This document shows, in pieces, positions 18,721 to 27,926 of a stretch of DNA of 64,000 bases. The DNA is from Agrococcus sp. Marseille-P2731 (GTDB lineage: Bacteria > Actinomycetota > Actinomycetes > Actinomycetales > Microbacteriaceae). The notes under the pieces are model-generated. The model made no database searches. It saw nothing but the letters and a program-made list of their open reading frames with translations, and had not been told where the DNA came from. The stretch spans positions 248,001 through 312,000 of the forward strand of contig NZ_FPEG01000003.1 in the NCBI RefSeq assembly GCF_900117395.1, written 5' to 3'. Each line of letters begins with the position of its first letter. Position 1 is the first letter of the stretch. The translations under genes and the position numbers were made by a program.

Positions 18721-19989
18721 TCAGCTGCGGCGGAAGGCCGCGACCGCCTCGACGTGGTGCGTGTGCGGGAAGAGGTCGAAGGCCTCGAGCGAGTCGATGC
18801 TCCAACCCCGCTCGCCCAGCAGCTTCGCGTCGCGCGCGAGCGCCACCGGGTCGCACGCGACGTAGACGATCTGCGCGGGCGAGAGCTCGACCAGCTGCTC
18901 GATCACGTCGCGCCCGGCGCCGACGCGCGGCGGGTCCAGCACGACGAGCCCGTTCGCGAGCCGCTCGCGATCCTGCTTGCTCGCCCGGCTGCCCAGCTCG
19001 CGCAGCCAGCGATCCACGCGCCCGGTCTCGGCGTTCGCGCCCAGCCACTCCGCCAGGTTCTCGGAGGCGTGATCGGTCGCCACCTCGTCGCCCTCGACGC
19101 TCGTGACGCGCGTGCGCTCGCCCAGCACCTCGGCGATGGTGGTCGCGAAGAGCCCGACGCCGCCGTAGAGGTCGAGCGACCAGCCCGCGGGGTCGACGCG
19201 AGCGACGTCGATGACGCGCCGCACCGCATCCGTCAGCACCCCCGGCGCCTCGCGGTGCACCTGCCAAAAGCCCGAGCGGTCGAGCTGGAACTCGCGATCG
19301 CCGACCGTCTCGACGATCGTGTCGGATCTGCCGCGCTCGGGCGCGCCCTCCGATGCGATCACGTCGACCTCGCCCTCGCCCCACTCGACGTAGTCGACGG
19401 CGGTGACGCCGCCGAGGCGCTGGTCGAGCTGCGCCGAGAGCTGGATGCCCTGGGTCGCCAGGGGGAGGCTCGTCACGGGCACGACCTCGTGGCTGCGCGG
19501 CGCGAAGGGGCCTTGGCGGCCTCGGTCGTCGACGTGCAGGCGCACGCGGGTGCGCCAGCCGAGGCCACCGCGCTGGTCATCGCCGGGCGCGGCCTGCACG
19601 GGCACCTCGCGGGTGATGCCGCCGGTGCGCTGCAGGGCGTCCTCGATGACGCGCTGCTTGAGCTCGCGCTGACGAGCCAGGCGGATGTGGCCGAACTCGG
19701 CGCCGCCGGCGCGCTCGGCCGGCGAGCGGTCGATCGCCGCCTCGGGCCAGATGTGGTCGACGCGGTCGGCGGATGCGTCGACGACCTCGAGCGCGACAGC
19801 GGTCGCGAACGACTTCTTCACCTCGACGACCTGCGCACGGACGGTCTCGCCCGGCACGGTGTCGGGCACGAAGACGACGCGACCGCGCTCTGTGTCGGTC
19901 GCGCCGTGGCGGCCGACGAAGCGGCCCCCGTGGGCGACGTTGTCGATGGTGAGGTCGACGATCTGGCCTTCGGTGATGTCTGCGGGCAT
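18721..19989 (-). CDS. TRAM-domain RNA (uracil-C5) methyltransferase
   Basis: Related to RlmD/RumA and TrmA enzymes that make 5-methyluridine in rRNA or tRNA with S-adenosylmethionine. The 422-residue protein has an N-terminal TRAM domain (EGQIVDLTIDNVAHGGRFVGR), then SLDLYGGVGLFATTIAE as the SAM motif, VVLDPPRVGAG, and the catalytic cysteine in VYVACDPVALARD. The four iron-sulfur cysteines of RumA are not visible. The target position in RNA cannot be deduced. GGGAGG with ATGGAGCC precedes the ATG at 19989. Confidence 0.88.
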   Translation of the reverse strand: MPADITEGQIVDLTIDNVAHGGRFVGRHGATDTERGRVVFVPDTVPGETVRAQVVEVKKSFATAVALEVVDASADRVDHIWPEAAIDRSPAERAGGAEFGHIRLARQRELKQRVIEDALQRTGGITREVPVQAAPGDDQRGGLGWRTRVRLHVDDRGRQGPFAPRSHEVVPVTSLPLATQGIQLSAQLDQRLGGVTAVDYVEWGEGEVDVIASEGAPERGRSDTIVETVGDREFQLDRSGFWQVHREAPGVLTDAVRRVIDVARVDPAGWSLDLYGGVGLFATTIAEVLGERTRVTSVEGDEVATDHASENLAEWLGANAETGRVDRWLRELGSRASKQDRERLANGLVVLDPPRVGAGRDVIEQLVELSPAQIVYVACDPVALARDAKLLGERGWSIDSLEAFDLFPHTHHVEAVAAFRRS

Positions 19990-20103
19990 GGCTCCATCCT
20001 CCCGCACCGGCGACACTGCCGCGCTCAGCTGGCGGCAGGGCGCGGCCGGCGGGGCCGGCGCCCTCGGCTCACCTCCGCGCCGACGGGGTGCGAGGATCGA
20101 CGC

Positions 20104-20748
20104 GTGCAGCTCATCCTCGCCTCCGCCTCCCCTGCCCGACTCGCGTTGCTGCGCCAGGTCGGCATCGAGCCGATCGTGCGACCCACCGACCTCGACGAGG
20201 AGCTGCTGATCGCCGCGCACGAGGCCGAGCACGGGCCGCTCTCCCCCGACTCCTACGTGCTGCTGCTCGCGCGCGCCAAGGCTGAGGCGCTGCTCGACCA
20301 GGATCCGCTCACGGGCTTCGACGGCCTCGTGCTCGGCGGCGACTCGTCGCTCGAGCTCGACGGCGCCATGCTCGGCAAGCCGCACACGGCAGAGCGCGCT
20401 CGCGAGCGCTGGCTCGCGCAGCGCGGCCGCTCCGCGACGCTGCACTCGGGGCATTGGATGCTGCGCGTGCGCGACGGGCGCATCCAGGATTCGGCCGGGG
20501 TCACCACGGCGACCCACCTCGACTTCTCGCCCGACATCGATGATGCCGAGATCGACGCCTACGTCGCCACGGGTGAGCCGCTCGAGGTCGCCGGTGCCTT
20601 CACGATCGACGGCCGCGGGGCCGCGTTCATCGACCGCATCGATGGCGATCCCTCGACGGTGATCGGCATGAGCATCCCCGCCGTGCGCCGCCTCGCTCGC
20701 GAGCTCGACGTCGCGTGGCCGACGCTGACCGCAGCACCCGCCGGCTGA
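20104..20748 (+). CDS. maf: Maf-family nucleoside triphosphate pyrophosphatase
   Basis: A 214-residue house-cleaning enzyme that hydrolyses non-canonical or excess nucleotides to the monophosphate. The N-terminal LILASASPARLALLRQVG motif and the LGGDSSLELDG and GKPHTAERARERW segments define the family, as does DGRGAAFIDRIDGD near the C-terminus. GTG 20104 starts right at the first strand. GAGGAT, 6 nt upstream, could be a weak leaderless -10 or part of a ribosome-binding site. Confidence 0.9.
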   Translation: MQLILASASPARLALLRQVGIEPIVRPTDLDEELLIAAHEAEHGPLSPDSYVLLLARAKAEALLDQDPLTGFDGLVLGGDSSLELDGAMLGKPHTAERARERWLAQRGRSATLHSGHWMLRVRDGRIQDSAGVTTATHLDFSPDIDDAEIDAYVATGEPLEVAGAFTIDGRGAAFIDRIDGDPSTVIGMSIPAVRRLARELDVAWPTLTAAPAG

Positions 20749-20770
20749 GCCCCTCGCCGGCCGAGCCCTC

Positions 20771-22810
20771 CTACGTCGTCTGCTGCGCGGGGATCGTGCC
20801 CGTCTGGGCGCGGCCGTCGTCGATGTCGAGGTCGGTCGCCGCCTGCTCGAACTGCGCGTGGAGCAGTCGCCAGTAGGCGCCCTCTGCGGCGACCAGCTGC
20901 TCGTGGGACCCCTGCTCGACGATGCGGCCGGCCTCCATCACGAGGATCAGGTCGGCGTCGCGGATCGTCGAGAGCCGGTGCGCGATGACGAACGAGGTGC
21001 GATCGGTGCGCAGCGCCGCCATCGCCTGCTGCAGCAGCAGCTCGGTGCGGGTGTCGACCGAGGAGGTCGCCTCGTCGAGGATCAGCACGCTCGGCTGCGC
21101 GAGGAACGCGCGGGCGATCGTGACGAGCTGCTTCTCGCCCGCGGAGAGGTTCGAGGCCTCCTCGTCGATGACGGTGTCGTAGCCCTCGGGCAGCGCGTGC
21201 ACGAAGCGGTCGACGTAGGTCGCCTGCGCCGCCTCGAGGATCTCGGCCTCGGTGGCATCCGGCCGGCCGTAGGCGATGTTCTCGCGGATCGTGCCGCCGA
21301 AGAGCCACGTGTCCTGCAGCACCATGCCCGTCTGCGCGCGCAGCGCATCCCTCGTCATGGTCGCGGTGTCGACGCCGTCGAGCGTGATGCGCCCGCCGTC
21401 GAGCTCGTAGAAGCGCATGAGCAGGTTGACGAGCGTCGTCTTGCCGGCGCCCGTCGGCCCCACGATGGCGACCGTCTGCCCCGGCTCGACATCGAGCGAC
21501 AGGTCGTCGATGAGCGGCTTCTCCGGCGAGTAGGAGAAGCGCACGTGGTCGAAGACCACTCGGCCGCTGCCGGATGCGGGCGCCGCGCCGCCCTCGTCCG
21601 AGGACTCGTCCTCGGCGTCGAGCAGCTCGAAGACGCGCTCCGCGCTCGCCACGCCCGACTGCACCATCGTGACGGTCTGCCCGATCTGGCCGAGGTTCTG
21701 CGAGAACTGCTGCGAGTACTGGATGAAGGCCTGCACGTCGCCCACCAGGATCTGGCCGGCCGCGACGAACAGCCCGCCGGCGACGGCGACCAGCACGTAG
21801 CCGATGTTGCCGACGAAGGTCATGAGCGGGAAGACGAGGCCGGAGATGAACTGCGCCTTGAACGATGCGGCGAAGACGCCGTCGTTCTCCTCCGCGAAGC
21901 GGGCGCGCACCGCCTCCTCGCGGCCGAACACCTTGACGAGCGCGTGGCCGGTGAAGGCCTCCTCGACGATCGCGTTCAGCTTGCCCGTGCGCTTCCACTG
22001 CTCCTTGAAGAGCCCCTGCGCCGGTCCCATCACCGCGGCCAGGATGATGCCGGTCAACGGCACGGCGATGAGCGCGATGAGCGCGAGCCAGACGTTGATC
22101 GTCAGCATCATGACGAGCACGCCGATGACGGTCAGGAAGCCCGTCACGAGCTGCGACATGGTCTGCGACATCGATTGCGCGACGTTGTCGAGGTCGTTCG
22201 TCACGCGGGAGAGCAGCTCGCCGCGCTGCGTGCGGTCGTAGTACGACAGCGGCAGGCGGTGGATCTTGTCCTCCACGTCGCGGCGCAGCCCCTGGACCGT
22301 GCGCTGCACGACGCGGTTGATGACGTAGCCCTGCAGCCACTGGAACAGCGCACCGACGAGGTAGACGCCGAGCACGAGCAGCAGGATGCCGCCGAGCGCC
22401 TCGAAGTCGATGCCCTGGCCGGGCTGCAGGTTCGGCATCCGCTCGACCATGTTGGCGAAGTCGCCCTGACCCTGCTGCCGCAGGCCCTCGACGATCTGCG
22501 ACTGCGTCGCGCCCTCCGGCATCTGGCGCTGGATGAAGCCCTGCACCACGAGGTTCGTCGCCTCGCCGAGCAGCTTCGGGCCGAGCACGACCAGCAGCAC
22601 GCCGATCGCGCCCAGCACGAAGACCACGCCGAGCCACCAGCGGTAGGGGTGCATGAGCCCGATGAGGCGCCGGCCCGACGACCAGAAGGACTTGGCCTTG
22701 CCGGGCGGCGGCTCCCAGTCGCCGGCGCCCAGGCGCGCGGCCTCGGCGAGCTCCTCCTCGAGGCGCTCCTCCTCGGTCAGCACGTGCTCCGTCTTCTCGT
22801 TCCGTGCCAT
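20771..22810 (-). CDS. ABC exporter half-transporter, consensus-site Walker B subunit
   Basis: A 679-residue type IV ABC exporter half: an N-terminal charged extension (~1-50), six membrane helices, then an NBD. Walker A is GPTGAGKTT (~449), the signature is the altered NLSAGEKQ (~553), Walker B is VLILDEATSS with the catalytic Glu (~575), and the H-loop IAHRLS is intact. Its ATG follows the stop of the partner gene by one base. With the partner's normal signature, its Walker motifs form the active ATP site of a heterodimer. Substrate is unknown; drug or lipid export under TetR control is the likely role. Confidence 0.92.
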   Translation of the reverse strand: MARNEKTEHVLTEEERLEEELAEAARLGAGDWEPPPGKAKSFWSSGRRLIGLMHPYRWWLGVVFVLGAIGVLLVVLGPKLLGEATNLVVQGFIQRQMPEGATQSQIVEGLRQQGQGDFANMVERMPNLQPGQGIDFEALGGILLLVLGVYLVGALFQWLQGYVINRVVQRTVQGLRRDVEDKIHRLPLSYYDRTQRGELLSRVTNDLDNVAQSMSQTMSQLVTGFLTVIGVLVMMLTINVWLALIALIAVPLTGIILAAVMGPAQGLFKEQWKRTGKLNAIVEEAFTGHALVKVFGREEAVRARFAEENDGVFAASFKAQFISGLVFPLMTFVGNIGYVLVAVAGGLFVAAGQILVGDVQAFIQYSQQFSQNLGQIGQTVTMVQSGVASAERVFELLDAEDESSDEGGAAPASGSGRVVFDHVRFSYSPEKPLIDDLSLDVEPGQTVAIVGPTGAGKTTLVNLLMRFYELDGGRITLDGVDTATMTRDALRAQTGMVLQDTWLFGGTIRENIAYGRPDATEAEILEAAQATYVDRFVHALPEGYDTVIDEEASNLSAGEKQLVTIARAFLAQPSVLILDEATSSVDTRTELLLQQAMAALRTDRTSFVIAHRLSTIRDADLILVMEAGRIVEQGSHEQLVAAEGAYWRLLHAQFEQAATDLDIDDGRAQTGTIPAQQTT

Positions 22811-22811
22811 C

Positions 22812-24542
22812 TCAGGCCTCCACAGCCATCTGCGACTCGACGATCTCGCGATACGTCTCGCTGCTCGCGAGCAGCTCGTCATGGGTTCCGGTGCCGACGA
22901 CCCTGCCGGCCTCGAGCACCACGATGCGGTCCGCGTCGACGATCGTCGACACCCGCTGGGCGACGACGATCTGCGTCGTCTCGCCCACCGCCTCCCTGAG
23001 CGCCGCCCGCAGCCGCGCATCCGTCGTCAGGTCGAGCGCCGAGAACGAGTCGTCGAAGACGAGCACGTCGGGCTCGGCGACGAGCGCCCGCGCGATCGAG
23101 AGGCGCTGGCGCTGGCCGCCGGAGACGTTGGTGCCGCCCTGCGCGATGCGCGCCTCGAGCTGCCCCTCGAGCTGCTGCACGAAGCCGGCGGCCTGCGCGA
23201 TCTCGAGGGCGCGCCAGAGCTGCTCATCGGTGGCGTCGTCGTTGCCGTAGCGGAGGTTCGAGGCCACGGTGCCGCCGAACAGGTAGGGCCGCTGGGGCAC
23301 GATCGAGATGCCGCTCCAGAGGGTCTCGGCATCGACCTCGCGCACGTCGGCGCCGCCCACGAGCACGCGGCCGCCGGTGGCGTCGAACAGGCGAGGGATG
23401 AGGTTCACGAGCGTCGTCTTGCCCGCGCCGGTCGAGCCGATGATGGCGAGCGTCTCGCCGGGCTCCACCCGGAGCGAGACGCCGTCGAGCACGGGCGTGT
23501 CGGCGCCCGGGTAGCGGAAGACGACGTCCTGCAGCTCGACGGTGCCCGGCGTCGGCATCGATGCACCCTGCCCGGGCGTCACCTGCACGACCGTCGAGTC
23601 GGTGTCGAGCACCTCGCCGATGCGGTTCGCCGAGACGGCGGCCCTCGGGAGCATGATCGTCATGAACGTCACCATGAGCACGCCCATGAGGATCTGCATG
23701 AGGTACTGCAGGAACGCCATCATCGTGCCGATCTCGAGCTCGCCGCGGTCGACGAGCCCGGCGCCGAACCAGATGACCGAGATCGACGAGACCTCGACGA
23801 TGAGCATGATGATGGGGAACATCAGCACGAAGAGGTTGCCGGTGCGCAGCATCGCATCGGTGACGTCGTCGTTCGCGACCGCGAAGCGCTGTCGCTCGCG
23901 GCGCTCCTGCACGAACGCGCGGATCACCCGGATGCCGGTGAGCTGCTCGCGCAGCACCTTGTTGATCGCGTCGATGCGGTCCTGCAGCTGCCGGAAGATC
24001 GGCACCATGCGCGAGACGATGATGCCGAGCACGACGAGCATGAGCGGCACCGCGACGGCGATGAGCCACGAGAGCGTCGCGTCGGCGCGCACCGCCATGA
24101 TGACGCCGCCCACCGCGAGCATCGGCGCCGACAGCAGCATCGTGCAGCTCATCAGGATGAGCATCTGCACCTGCTGCACGTCGTTCGTGTTGCGGGTGAT
24201 GAGGCTCGCTGCGCCGAAGCGCTGCACGTCCTGCTCGCTGTAGTCGCCGACCTTGCGGAAGATGTCGCTGCGCAGGTCGCGGCCGGCGCGCATCGCGAGC
24301 CGTGCGCCGAACAGGATCGCCAGGATGTTCGCGGCGACCTGGCCGAGGCTCAGGCCGAGCATCAGGAAGCCGAGGCGCCAGATCGTGTCGGTGTCGCCGG
24401 CGAGCACGCCGTCGTTGATGATGTCGGCGTTGATCGTCGGCAGCATGAGCGAGAGCACCGACTGCGTGAACTGGAACGCGACGACGAGGATCAGCGGAAG
24501 CCAGGAGGGCCTCACGTAGCGGACGATGAGCTTCCAGAGCAT
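22812..24542 (-). CDS. ABC exporter half-transporter, degenerate-site subunit
   Basis: A 576-residue half-transporter with six membrane helices and an NBD. Walker A is GSTGAGKTT (~367) and the signature NVSGGQRQ (~470) is canonical. The residue after Walker B is Asp (VFDDSFSALD, ~496) instead of the catalytic Glu, and the H-loop His is replaced by Gln (VAQRVS, ~526). These are the hallmarks of the degenerate subunit of heterodimeric exporters such as TM287/288, BmrCD and LmrCD. It follows the tetR gene with a gap of only three bases and is coupled to the second half. Confidence 0.92.
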   Translation of the reverse strand: MLWKLIVRYVRPSWLPLILVVAFQFTQSVLSLMLPTINADIINDGVLAGDTDTIWRLGFLMLGLSLGQVAANILAILFGARLAMRAGRDLRSDIFRKVGDYSEQDVQRFGAASLITRNTNDVQQVQMLILMSCTMLLSAPMLAVGGVIMAVRADATLSWLIAVAVPLMLVVLGIIVSRMVPIFRQLQDRIDAINKVLREQLTGIRVIRAFVQERRERQRFAVANDDVTDAMLRTGNLFVLMFPIIMLIVEVSSISVIWFGAGLVDRGELEIGTMMAFLQYLMQILMGVLMVTFMTIMLPRAAVSANRIGEVLDTDSTVVQVTPGQGASMPTPGTVELQDVVFRYPGADTPVLDGVSLRVEPGETLAIIGSTGAGKTTLVNLIPRLFDATGGRVLVGGADVREVDAETLWSGISIVPQRPYLFGGTVASNLRYGNDDATDEQLWRALEIAQAAGFVQQLEGQLEARIAQGGTNVSGGQRQRLSIARALVAEPDVLVFDDSFSALDLTTDARLRAALREAVGETTQIVVAQRVSTIVDADRIVVLEAGRVVGTGTHDELLASSETYREIVESQMAVEA

Positions 24543-24545
24543 GGG

Positions 24546-25169
24546 TCAGGCCTTCTGGTCTTCGAGGACGGATGCCGGCGGGCCGGCCAGGGGTGTCGGT
24601 GCGGATGCGTCGGGCTCGGCATCGGTGCGGACGATGCCGTGGAGGAGCACCTGCAGGATGTCATCGGCCGATGACACGGGGGCGTCCTCGCCCCAGGAGG
24701 CGGCGGCCGCCCAGGAGAGGGTGCGGACGAGGTCGGCGGCGACGAGCGGCGTGACGCGCAGCTGGCCGGCGTAGGGCTCGAAGTGCTCGGCGATCCAGTG
24801 CTTCGACTGCTCGAAGTCGGCGCGCCGCTCGCCGGCCACCCGCTGGGCGATGGGTCCGAGGGCCACGACCAGCTGGAACATGAAGCGCATGCGCTCCACG
24901 AGCACGCCCACCATCGTCTCGACGACCGCCTCGAGCGAGTCGCTCTCGAAGCCCTCGGTGCGCTCGTCGGTCATGTGGTGCTCCACCAGCGCGGTGAGCA
25001 GCGACTCCTTGTCGCCGAAGGCCTTGAAGAGCGTGCCCTCGGCGACGCCGGCGGCATCGGCGAGCTGCCGGCTCGTGATCGCCGCGCCGTGCTCGAGCAC
25101 CGCGGGCGTGACCGCCTCGACGATCTGCGCGCGACGGGCGTCGTTGCTGAGGCGCGGGATGGGAGTCAC
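24546..25169 (-). CDS. TetR-family transcriptional regulator of the ABC exporter
   Basis: A 207-residue repressor. The N-terminal helix-turn-helix is RRAQIVEAV ... ITSRQLADAAGVAEGTLFKAFGDKESLL (~10-60), followed by an all-helical ligand domain. GTG 25169 is chosen because TATGAT ends exactly 6 nt upstream; the frame stays open to 25205 but those codons would cross the promoter. An 18-bp palindrome lies in its own promoter. It heads the exporter operon, so autorepression relieved by an exported compound is the expected logic. Confidence 0.9.
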   Translation of the reverse strand: MTPIPRLSNDARRAQIVEAVTPAVLEHGAAITSRQLADAAGVAEGTLFKAFGDKESLLTALVEHHMTDERTEGFESDSLEAVVETMVGVLVERMRFMFQLVVALGPIAQRVAGERRADFEQSKHWIAEHFEPYAGQLRVTPLVAADLVRTLSWAAAASWGEDAPVSSADDILQVLLHGIVRTDAEPDASAPTPLAGPPASVLEDQKA

Positions 25170-25175
25170 GCCGCC

Positions 25176-25205
25176 ATCATAGATGAGTGAGCGCTCACTC
25201 ACCAA
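25176..25205 (-). promoter_or_regulatory. tetR-ABC operon promoter
   Basis: On the minus strand TTGGTG (25200-25205) and TATGAT (25176-25181) are 18 bp apart. The -10 ends 6 nt before the GTG. This is one of the clearest promoters in the window, and the palindromic operator fills its spacer. Confidence 0.7.
25184..25201. promoter_or_regulatory. 18-bp palindromic TetR operator
   Basis: TGAGTGAGCGCTCACTCA is a perfect palindrome located between the -35 and -10 of the tetR promoter. Binding here would block RNA polymerase, as expected for autoregulation. The binding protein is inferred. Confidence 0.75.
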
Positions 25206-25233
25206 CCCCGCTGCGCAACCGTCGCGGAGGGCG

Positions 25234-26022
25234 TCAGGCCTGCGGGCGCTCGCGCCGGTCGCGCTGCCACGCGTCCAGCGAGCGCGCGATCGCGGCCTGG
25301 GCGGTGCCCAGCAGCTCGTCGGCGATGGCGCCCCAGCTCCCGGGCTCTGCGGCGCGCGGGAGCGCGGCGGGTCCGCCGACGGCGGCGCGCTCCGCGACCT
25401 CGAACGCGGCTGTCGCCCCGGCCACCGCGTCGCGGTACGCCGCGAAGCCAGCGGCGCTCAGGCGCGCATCCGCGCTCGCCGGGCGCAGCTCCAGGGCCCG
25501 GCCCTGGGCCTCGAGGAAGGCGCGCAGGGTGGGTGAGGCGGCATCCTGCATGCCGGGGGCGTCGAGCGCCGTGCCGGGGTCGGTCTCGTAGACGAGCCAG
25601 CGCGCGGTCACCGCGTCGTGCTCGGCGCGCAGTCGCGCGAGCGGCATCGCCTCGACGGGAGCGCTGAGGGGCGGGAGCGCCGCACGGGCGGCCGCGACGG
25701 ACGCGCGCCGCGCCGCCAGGTCAGCGACGGCAGCCTTGGCCGCGCGCTCGCTGTGGCGCACGAGCCGCCTCGCCTCGGCGATCGCGGCGGCGCCGCCCTC
25801 GGCCTTCGCGCGGGCGAGCTCCGCGCGCACGCGCTGCAGCTCGGCCCTCGCCCGGGCGAGCGACCGCTGCGCGCCGCGCACGTCGTGGCGCGCGGCGTCG
25901 AGCTCGAGCCGTCGACCGGCCGGGCCGAGGCGCCGGGCGCCGAGCACGCCGATCGTGCCGGCGCTCGCGCCGGCGGGAGCCACCCACCACCACTCGGCGA
26001 GCAGCACGAGCACGGGTTCCAC
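25234..26022 (-). CDS. Protein of unknown function with N-terminal hydrophobic segment and coiled coil
   Basis: I do not recognise a family. The 262-residue product begins with a hydrophobic stretch (~4-30, including VLVLLAEWWWVAPAGASAG), then a long Ala/Arg/Glu-rich helix (~45-125) with strong coiled-coil character. A less charged C-terminal half contains RWLVYETDPGTALD and ends with the RSLDAWQRDR helix. TAGCAT ends 6 nt before the GTG at 26022, which supports expression and this start. It is divergent from the carboxylase alpha gene. A membrane-anchored structural or scaffolding role is only a guess. Confidence 0.7.
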   Translation of the reverse strand: MEPVLVLLAEWWWVAPAGASAGTIGVLGARRLGPAGRRLELDAARHDVRGAQRSLARARAELQRVRAELARAKAEGGAAAIAEARRLVRHSERAAKAAVADLAARRASVAAARAALPPLSAPVEAMPLARLRAEHDAVTARWLVYETDPGTALDAPGMQDAASPTLRAFLEAQGRALELRPASADARLSAAGFAAYRDAVAGATAAFEVAERAAVGGPAALPRAAEPGSWGAIADELLGTAQAAIARSLDAWQRDRRERPQA

Positions 26023-26028
26023 CCCTGG

Positions 26029-26034
26029 ATGCTA
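26029..26034 (-). promoter_or_regulatory. -10 element TAGCAT, leaderless-type
   Basis: TAGCAT ends 6 nt before the GTG at 26022 of the coiled-coil protein. Confidence 0.5.
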
Positions 26035-26069
26035 CGGCGCACGCGACGCGCCCCGCCAGGCCCAGGCGA

Positions 26070-26088
26070 CTGTGGGAATCCGCAACGG
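26070..26088 (+). promoter_or_regulatory. 19-bp motif shared with the accD locus
   Basis: CTGTGGGAATCCGCAACGG matches the accD-upstream motif at 14574-14592 in 16 of 19 positions and has the same orientation relative to the carboxylase gene. Here it lies 51 nt before the accA -10, so its position differs from that at accD. Confidence 0.45.
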
Positions 26089-26139
26089 AATGCCGTCGAT
26101 CTGTGTGGCGAGTGCACGCATCCGTCATGCATCGCCGCC

Positions 26140-26145
26140 TAGGCT
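26140..26145 (+). promoter_or_regulatory. -10 element TAGGCT for the carboxylase alpha gene
   Basis: TAGGCT ends 8 nt before the ATG at 26154. A GAGGA stretch lies in that gap but is too close to the predicted transcript start to work as a normal leader site. Confidence 0.45.
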
Positions 26146-26153
26146 GAGGAACC

Positions 26154-27920
26154 ATGCCCCGCATCACGAAGGTCCTGATCGCCAACCGCGGTGAGATCGC
26201 CGTCCGCATCATCCGCGCAGCGCGCGACGCAGGCATCGGCTCGGTCGCCGTCTACGCAGAGCCCGACCGCGATGCGCAGCACGCGCAGCTCGCCGACGAG
26301 GCCTACTCGCTGCACGGCTCGACCAGCGCCGAGAGCTACCTCGTGATCGAGAAGATCCTCTCGGTCGCGCGCCGCTCGGGCGCGGATGCGGTGCACCCGG
26401 GCTACGGGTTCCTGGCGGAGAACGCAGCCTTCGCGCGCGCCGTCATCGGTGCGGGACTCACCTGGATCGGGCCGAGCCCCGAGGCCATCGAGCAGCTCGG
26501 CGACAAGGTCTCGGCCCGGCACATCGCCGAGTCGGTCGGCGCCCCCCTCGCCCCCGGCACGATCGAGCCGGTCTCGGGCGCGGCAGAGGTGCTCGAGTTC
26601 GTCGACGAGTTCGGGCTGCCCGTCGCGATCAAGGCGGCGTTCGGCGGCGGCGGGCGCGGCCTCAAGGTCGCCTTCACGCGCGACGAGGTCGAGCAGCAGT
26701 TCGAGTCGGCGACGCGCGAGGCGGTCGCGGCCTTCGGTCGCGGCGAGTGCTTCGTCGAGAAGTACCTCGACAAGCCGCGCCACGTCGAGACGCAGTGCCT
26801 CGCCGACGCGCACGGCACCGTCGTCGTCGTCTCCACCCGCGACTGCTCGCTGCAGCGCCGCCACCAGAAGCTCGTCGAGGAGGCGCCCGCGCCGTTCATC
26901 ACCGCGGAGCAGGATGCGCAGCTGCGCCACGCCTCGAAGGAGATCCTGCGCGCCGCGAAGTACGTCGGCGCCGGCACCTGCGAGTTCCTCATCGGTGCCG
27001 ACGGCACCATCTCCTTCCTCGAGGTCAACACGCGCCTGCAGGTCGAGCACCCGGTCTCCGAGGAGGTCACGGGCATCGACCTCGTGCGCGAGCAGTTCCG
27101 CATCGCCGAGGGCGAGGAGCTCGGATACGACGACCCCGAGGTCCGCGGCCACTCCATCGAGTTCCGCATCAACGGCGAGGATGCCGGCAGCGGCTTCATG
27201 CCGCAGCCCGGCCCCGTGCGCATCTACCGCACCCCCTCCGGCCCCGGCGTGCGCGTCGACTCCGGCGTCATCGCGGGCGACGTGATCGGCGGCAACTTCG
27301 ACTCGATGCTCGCGAAGCTCATCGTCACCGGTCGCGATCGCGCCGAGGCGCTCGAGCGCTCGCGCCGCGCGCTCGCCGAGTTCGAGGTCGACGGCCTGCC
27401 GACCGTGCTGCCCTTCCACCGCGCGATCGTCGACGACCCGGCCTTCGCGCCCGCCGGCGACGCGCCCTTCAGCATCTACACCTCGTGGATCGAGACGGAG
27501 TTCGACAACCAGCTGCAGCCCTGGGCGGGCGAGGCCGGCGAGCTGGGCGGCCCCGAGCCGCGCCGCACGGTCGTCGTCGAGAGCGACGGCAAGCGCATCG
27601 CCGTCTCGATGCCGAAGCGCCTCTTCTCCGACGCGAAGGACGCCAAGGGTCCCGCGCCGCGCCGCACCCGCCGCGCGCTCGAGGGCGGTGCCGGCTCGGG
27701 CTCGATCGTCTCCCCGATGCAGGCGACGGTCGTCAAGGCCGAGGTGCAGGTGGGCGACCACGTGGTCGCGGGCGACCTGCTGGTCGTGCTCGAGGCGATG
27801 AAGATGGAGCAGCCGCTCTCGGCGCCGATCGACGGCACGATCGCCGCGATCGACGCCCCGGTCGGCAAGACGGTGCCCTCTGGTCACCCGCTCCTGACGA
27901 TCACGCCCGACGCGGCCTGA
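26154..27920 (+). CDS. Biotin-dependent acyl-CoA carboxylase alpha subunit (biotin carboxylase plus BCCP)
   Basis: Carboxylates its own biotin with ATP and bicarbonate and passes the carboxyl group to the beta subunit. The 588-residue protein has an N-terminal biotin carboxylase domain ([27 protein letters not shown]), the ATP-grasp loop FGGGGRGLK, the catalytic [11 protein letters not shown], and a C-terminal biotinyl domain with the biotinylated lysine in EAMKMEQP (~553). This AccA3-like fusion pairs with several beta subunits in actinobacteria. The beta and epsilon genes are 11 kb away and share a putative operator with it. BirA at 13.7 kb is its expected modifying enzyme. Confidence 0.95.
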   Translation: MPRITKVLIANRGEIAVRIIRAARDAGIGSVAVYAEPDRDAQHAQLADEAYSLHGSTSAESYLVIEKILSVARRSGADAVHPGYGFLAENAAFARAVIGAGLTWIGPSPEAIEQLGDKVSARHIAESVGAPLAPGTIEPVSGAAEVLEFVDEFGLPVAIKAAFGGGGRGLKVAFTRDEVEQQFESATREAVAAFGRGECFVEKYLDKPRHVETQCLADAHGTVVVVSTRDCSLQRRHQKLVEEAPAPFITAEQDAQLRHASKEILRAAKYVGAGTCEFLIGADGTISFLEVNTRLQVEHPVSEEVTGIDLVREQFRIAEGEELGYDDPEVRGHSIEFRINGEDAGSGFMPQPGPVRIYRTPSGPGVRVDSGVIAGDVIGGNFDSMLAKLIVTGRDRAEALERSRRALAEFEVDGLPTVLPFHRAIVDDPAFAPAGDAPFSIYTSWIETEFDNQLQPWAGEAGELGGPEPRRTVVVESDGKRIAVSMPKRLFSDAKDAKGPAPRRTRRALEGGAGSGSIVSPMQATVVKAEVQVGDHVVAGDLLVVLEAMKMEQPLSAPIDGTIAAIDAPVGKTVPSGHPLLTITPDAA

Positions 27921-27926
27921 CGCCGC

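Noticed and set aside
24546..25205. Longer tetR start at TTG 25205
   Set aside because: The extra codons cross the palindromic operator and the TATGAT box; the GTG at 25169 lies exactly 6 nt after the -10.
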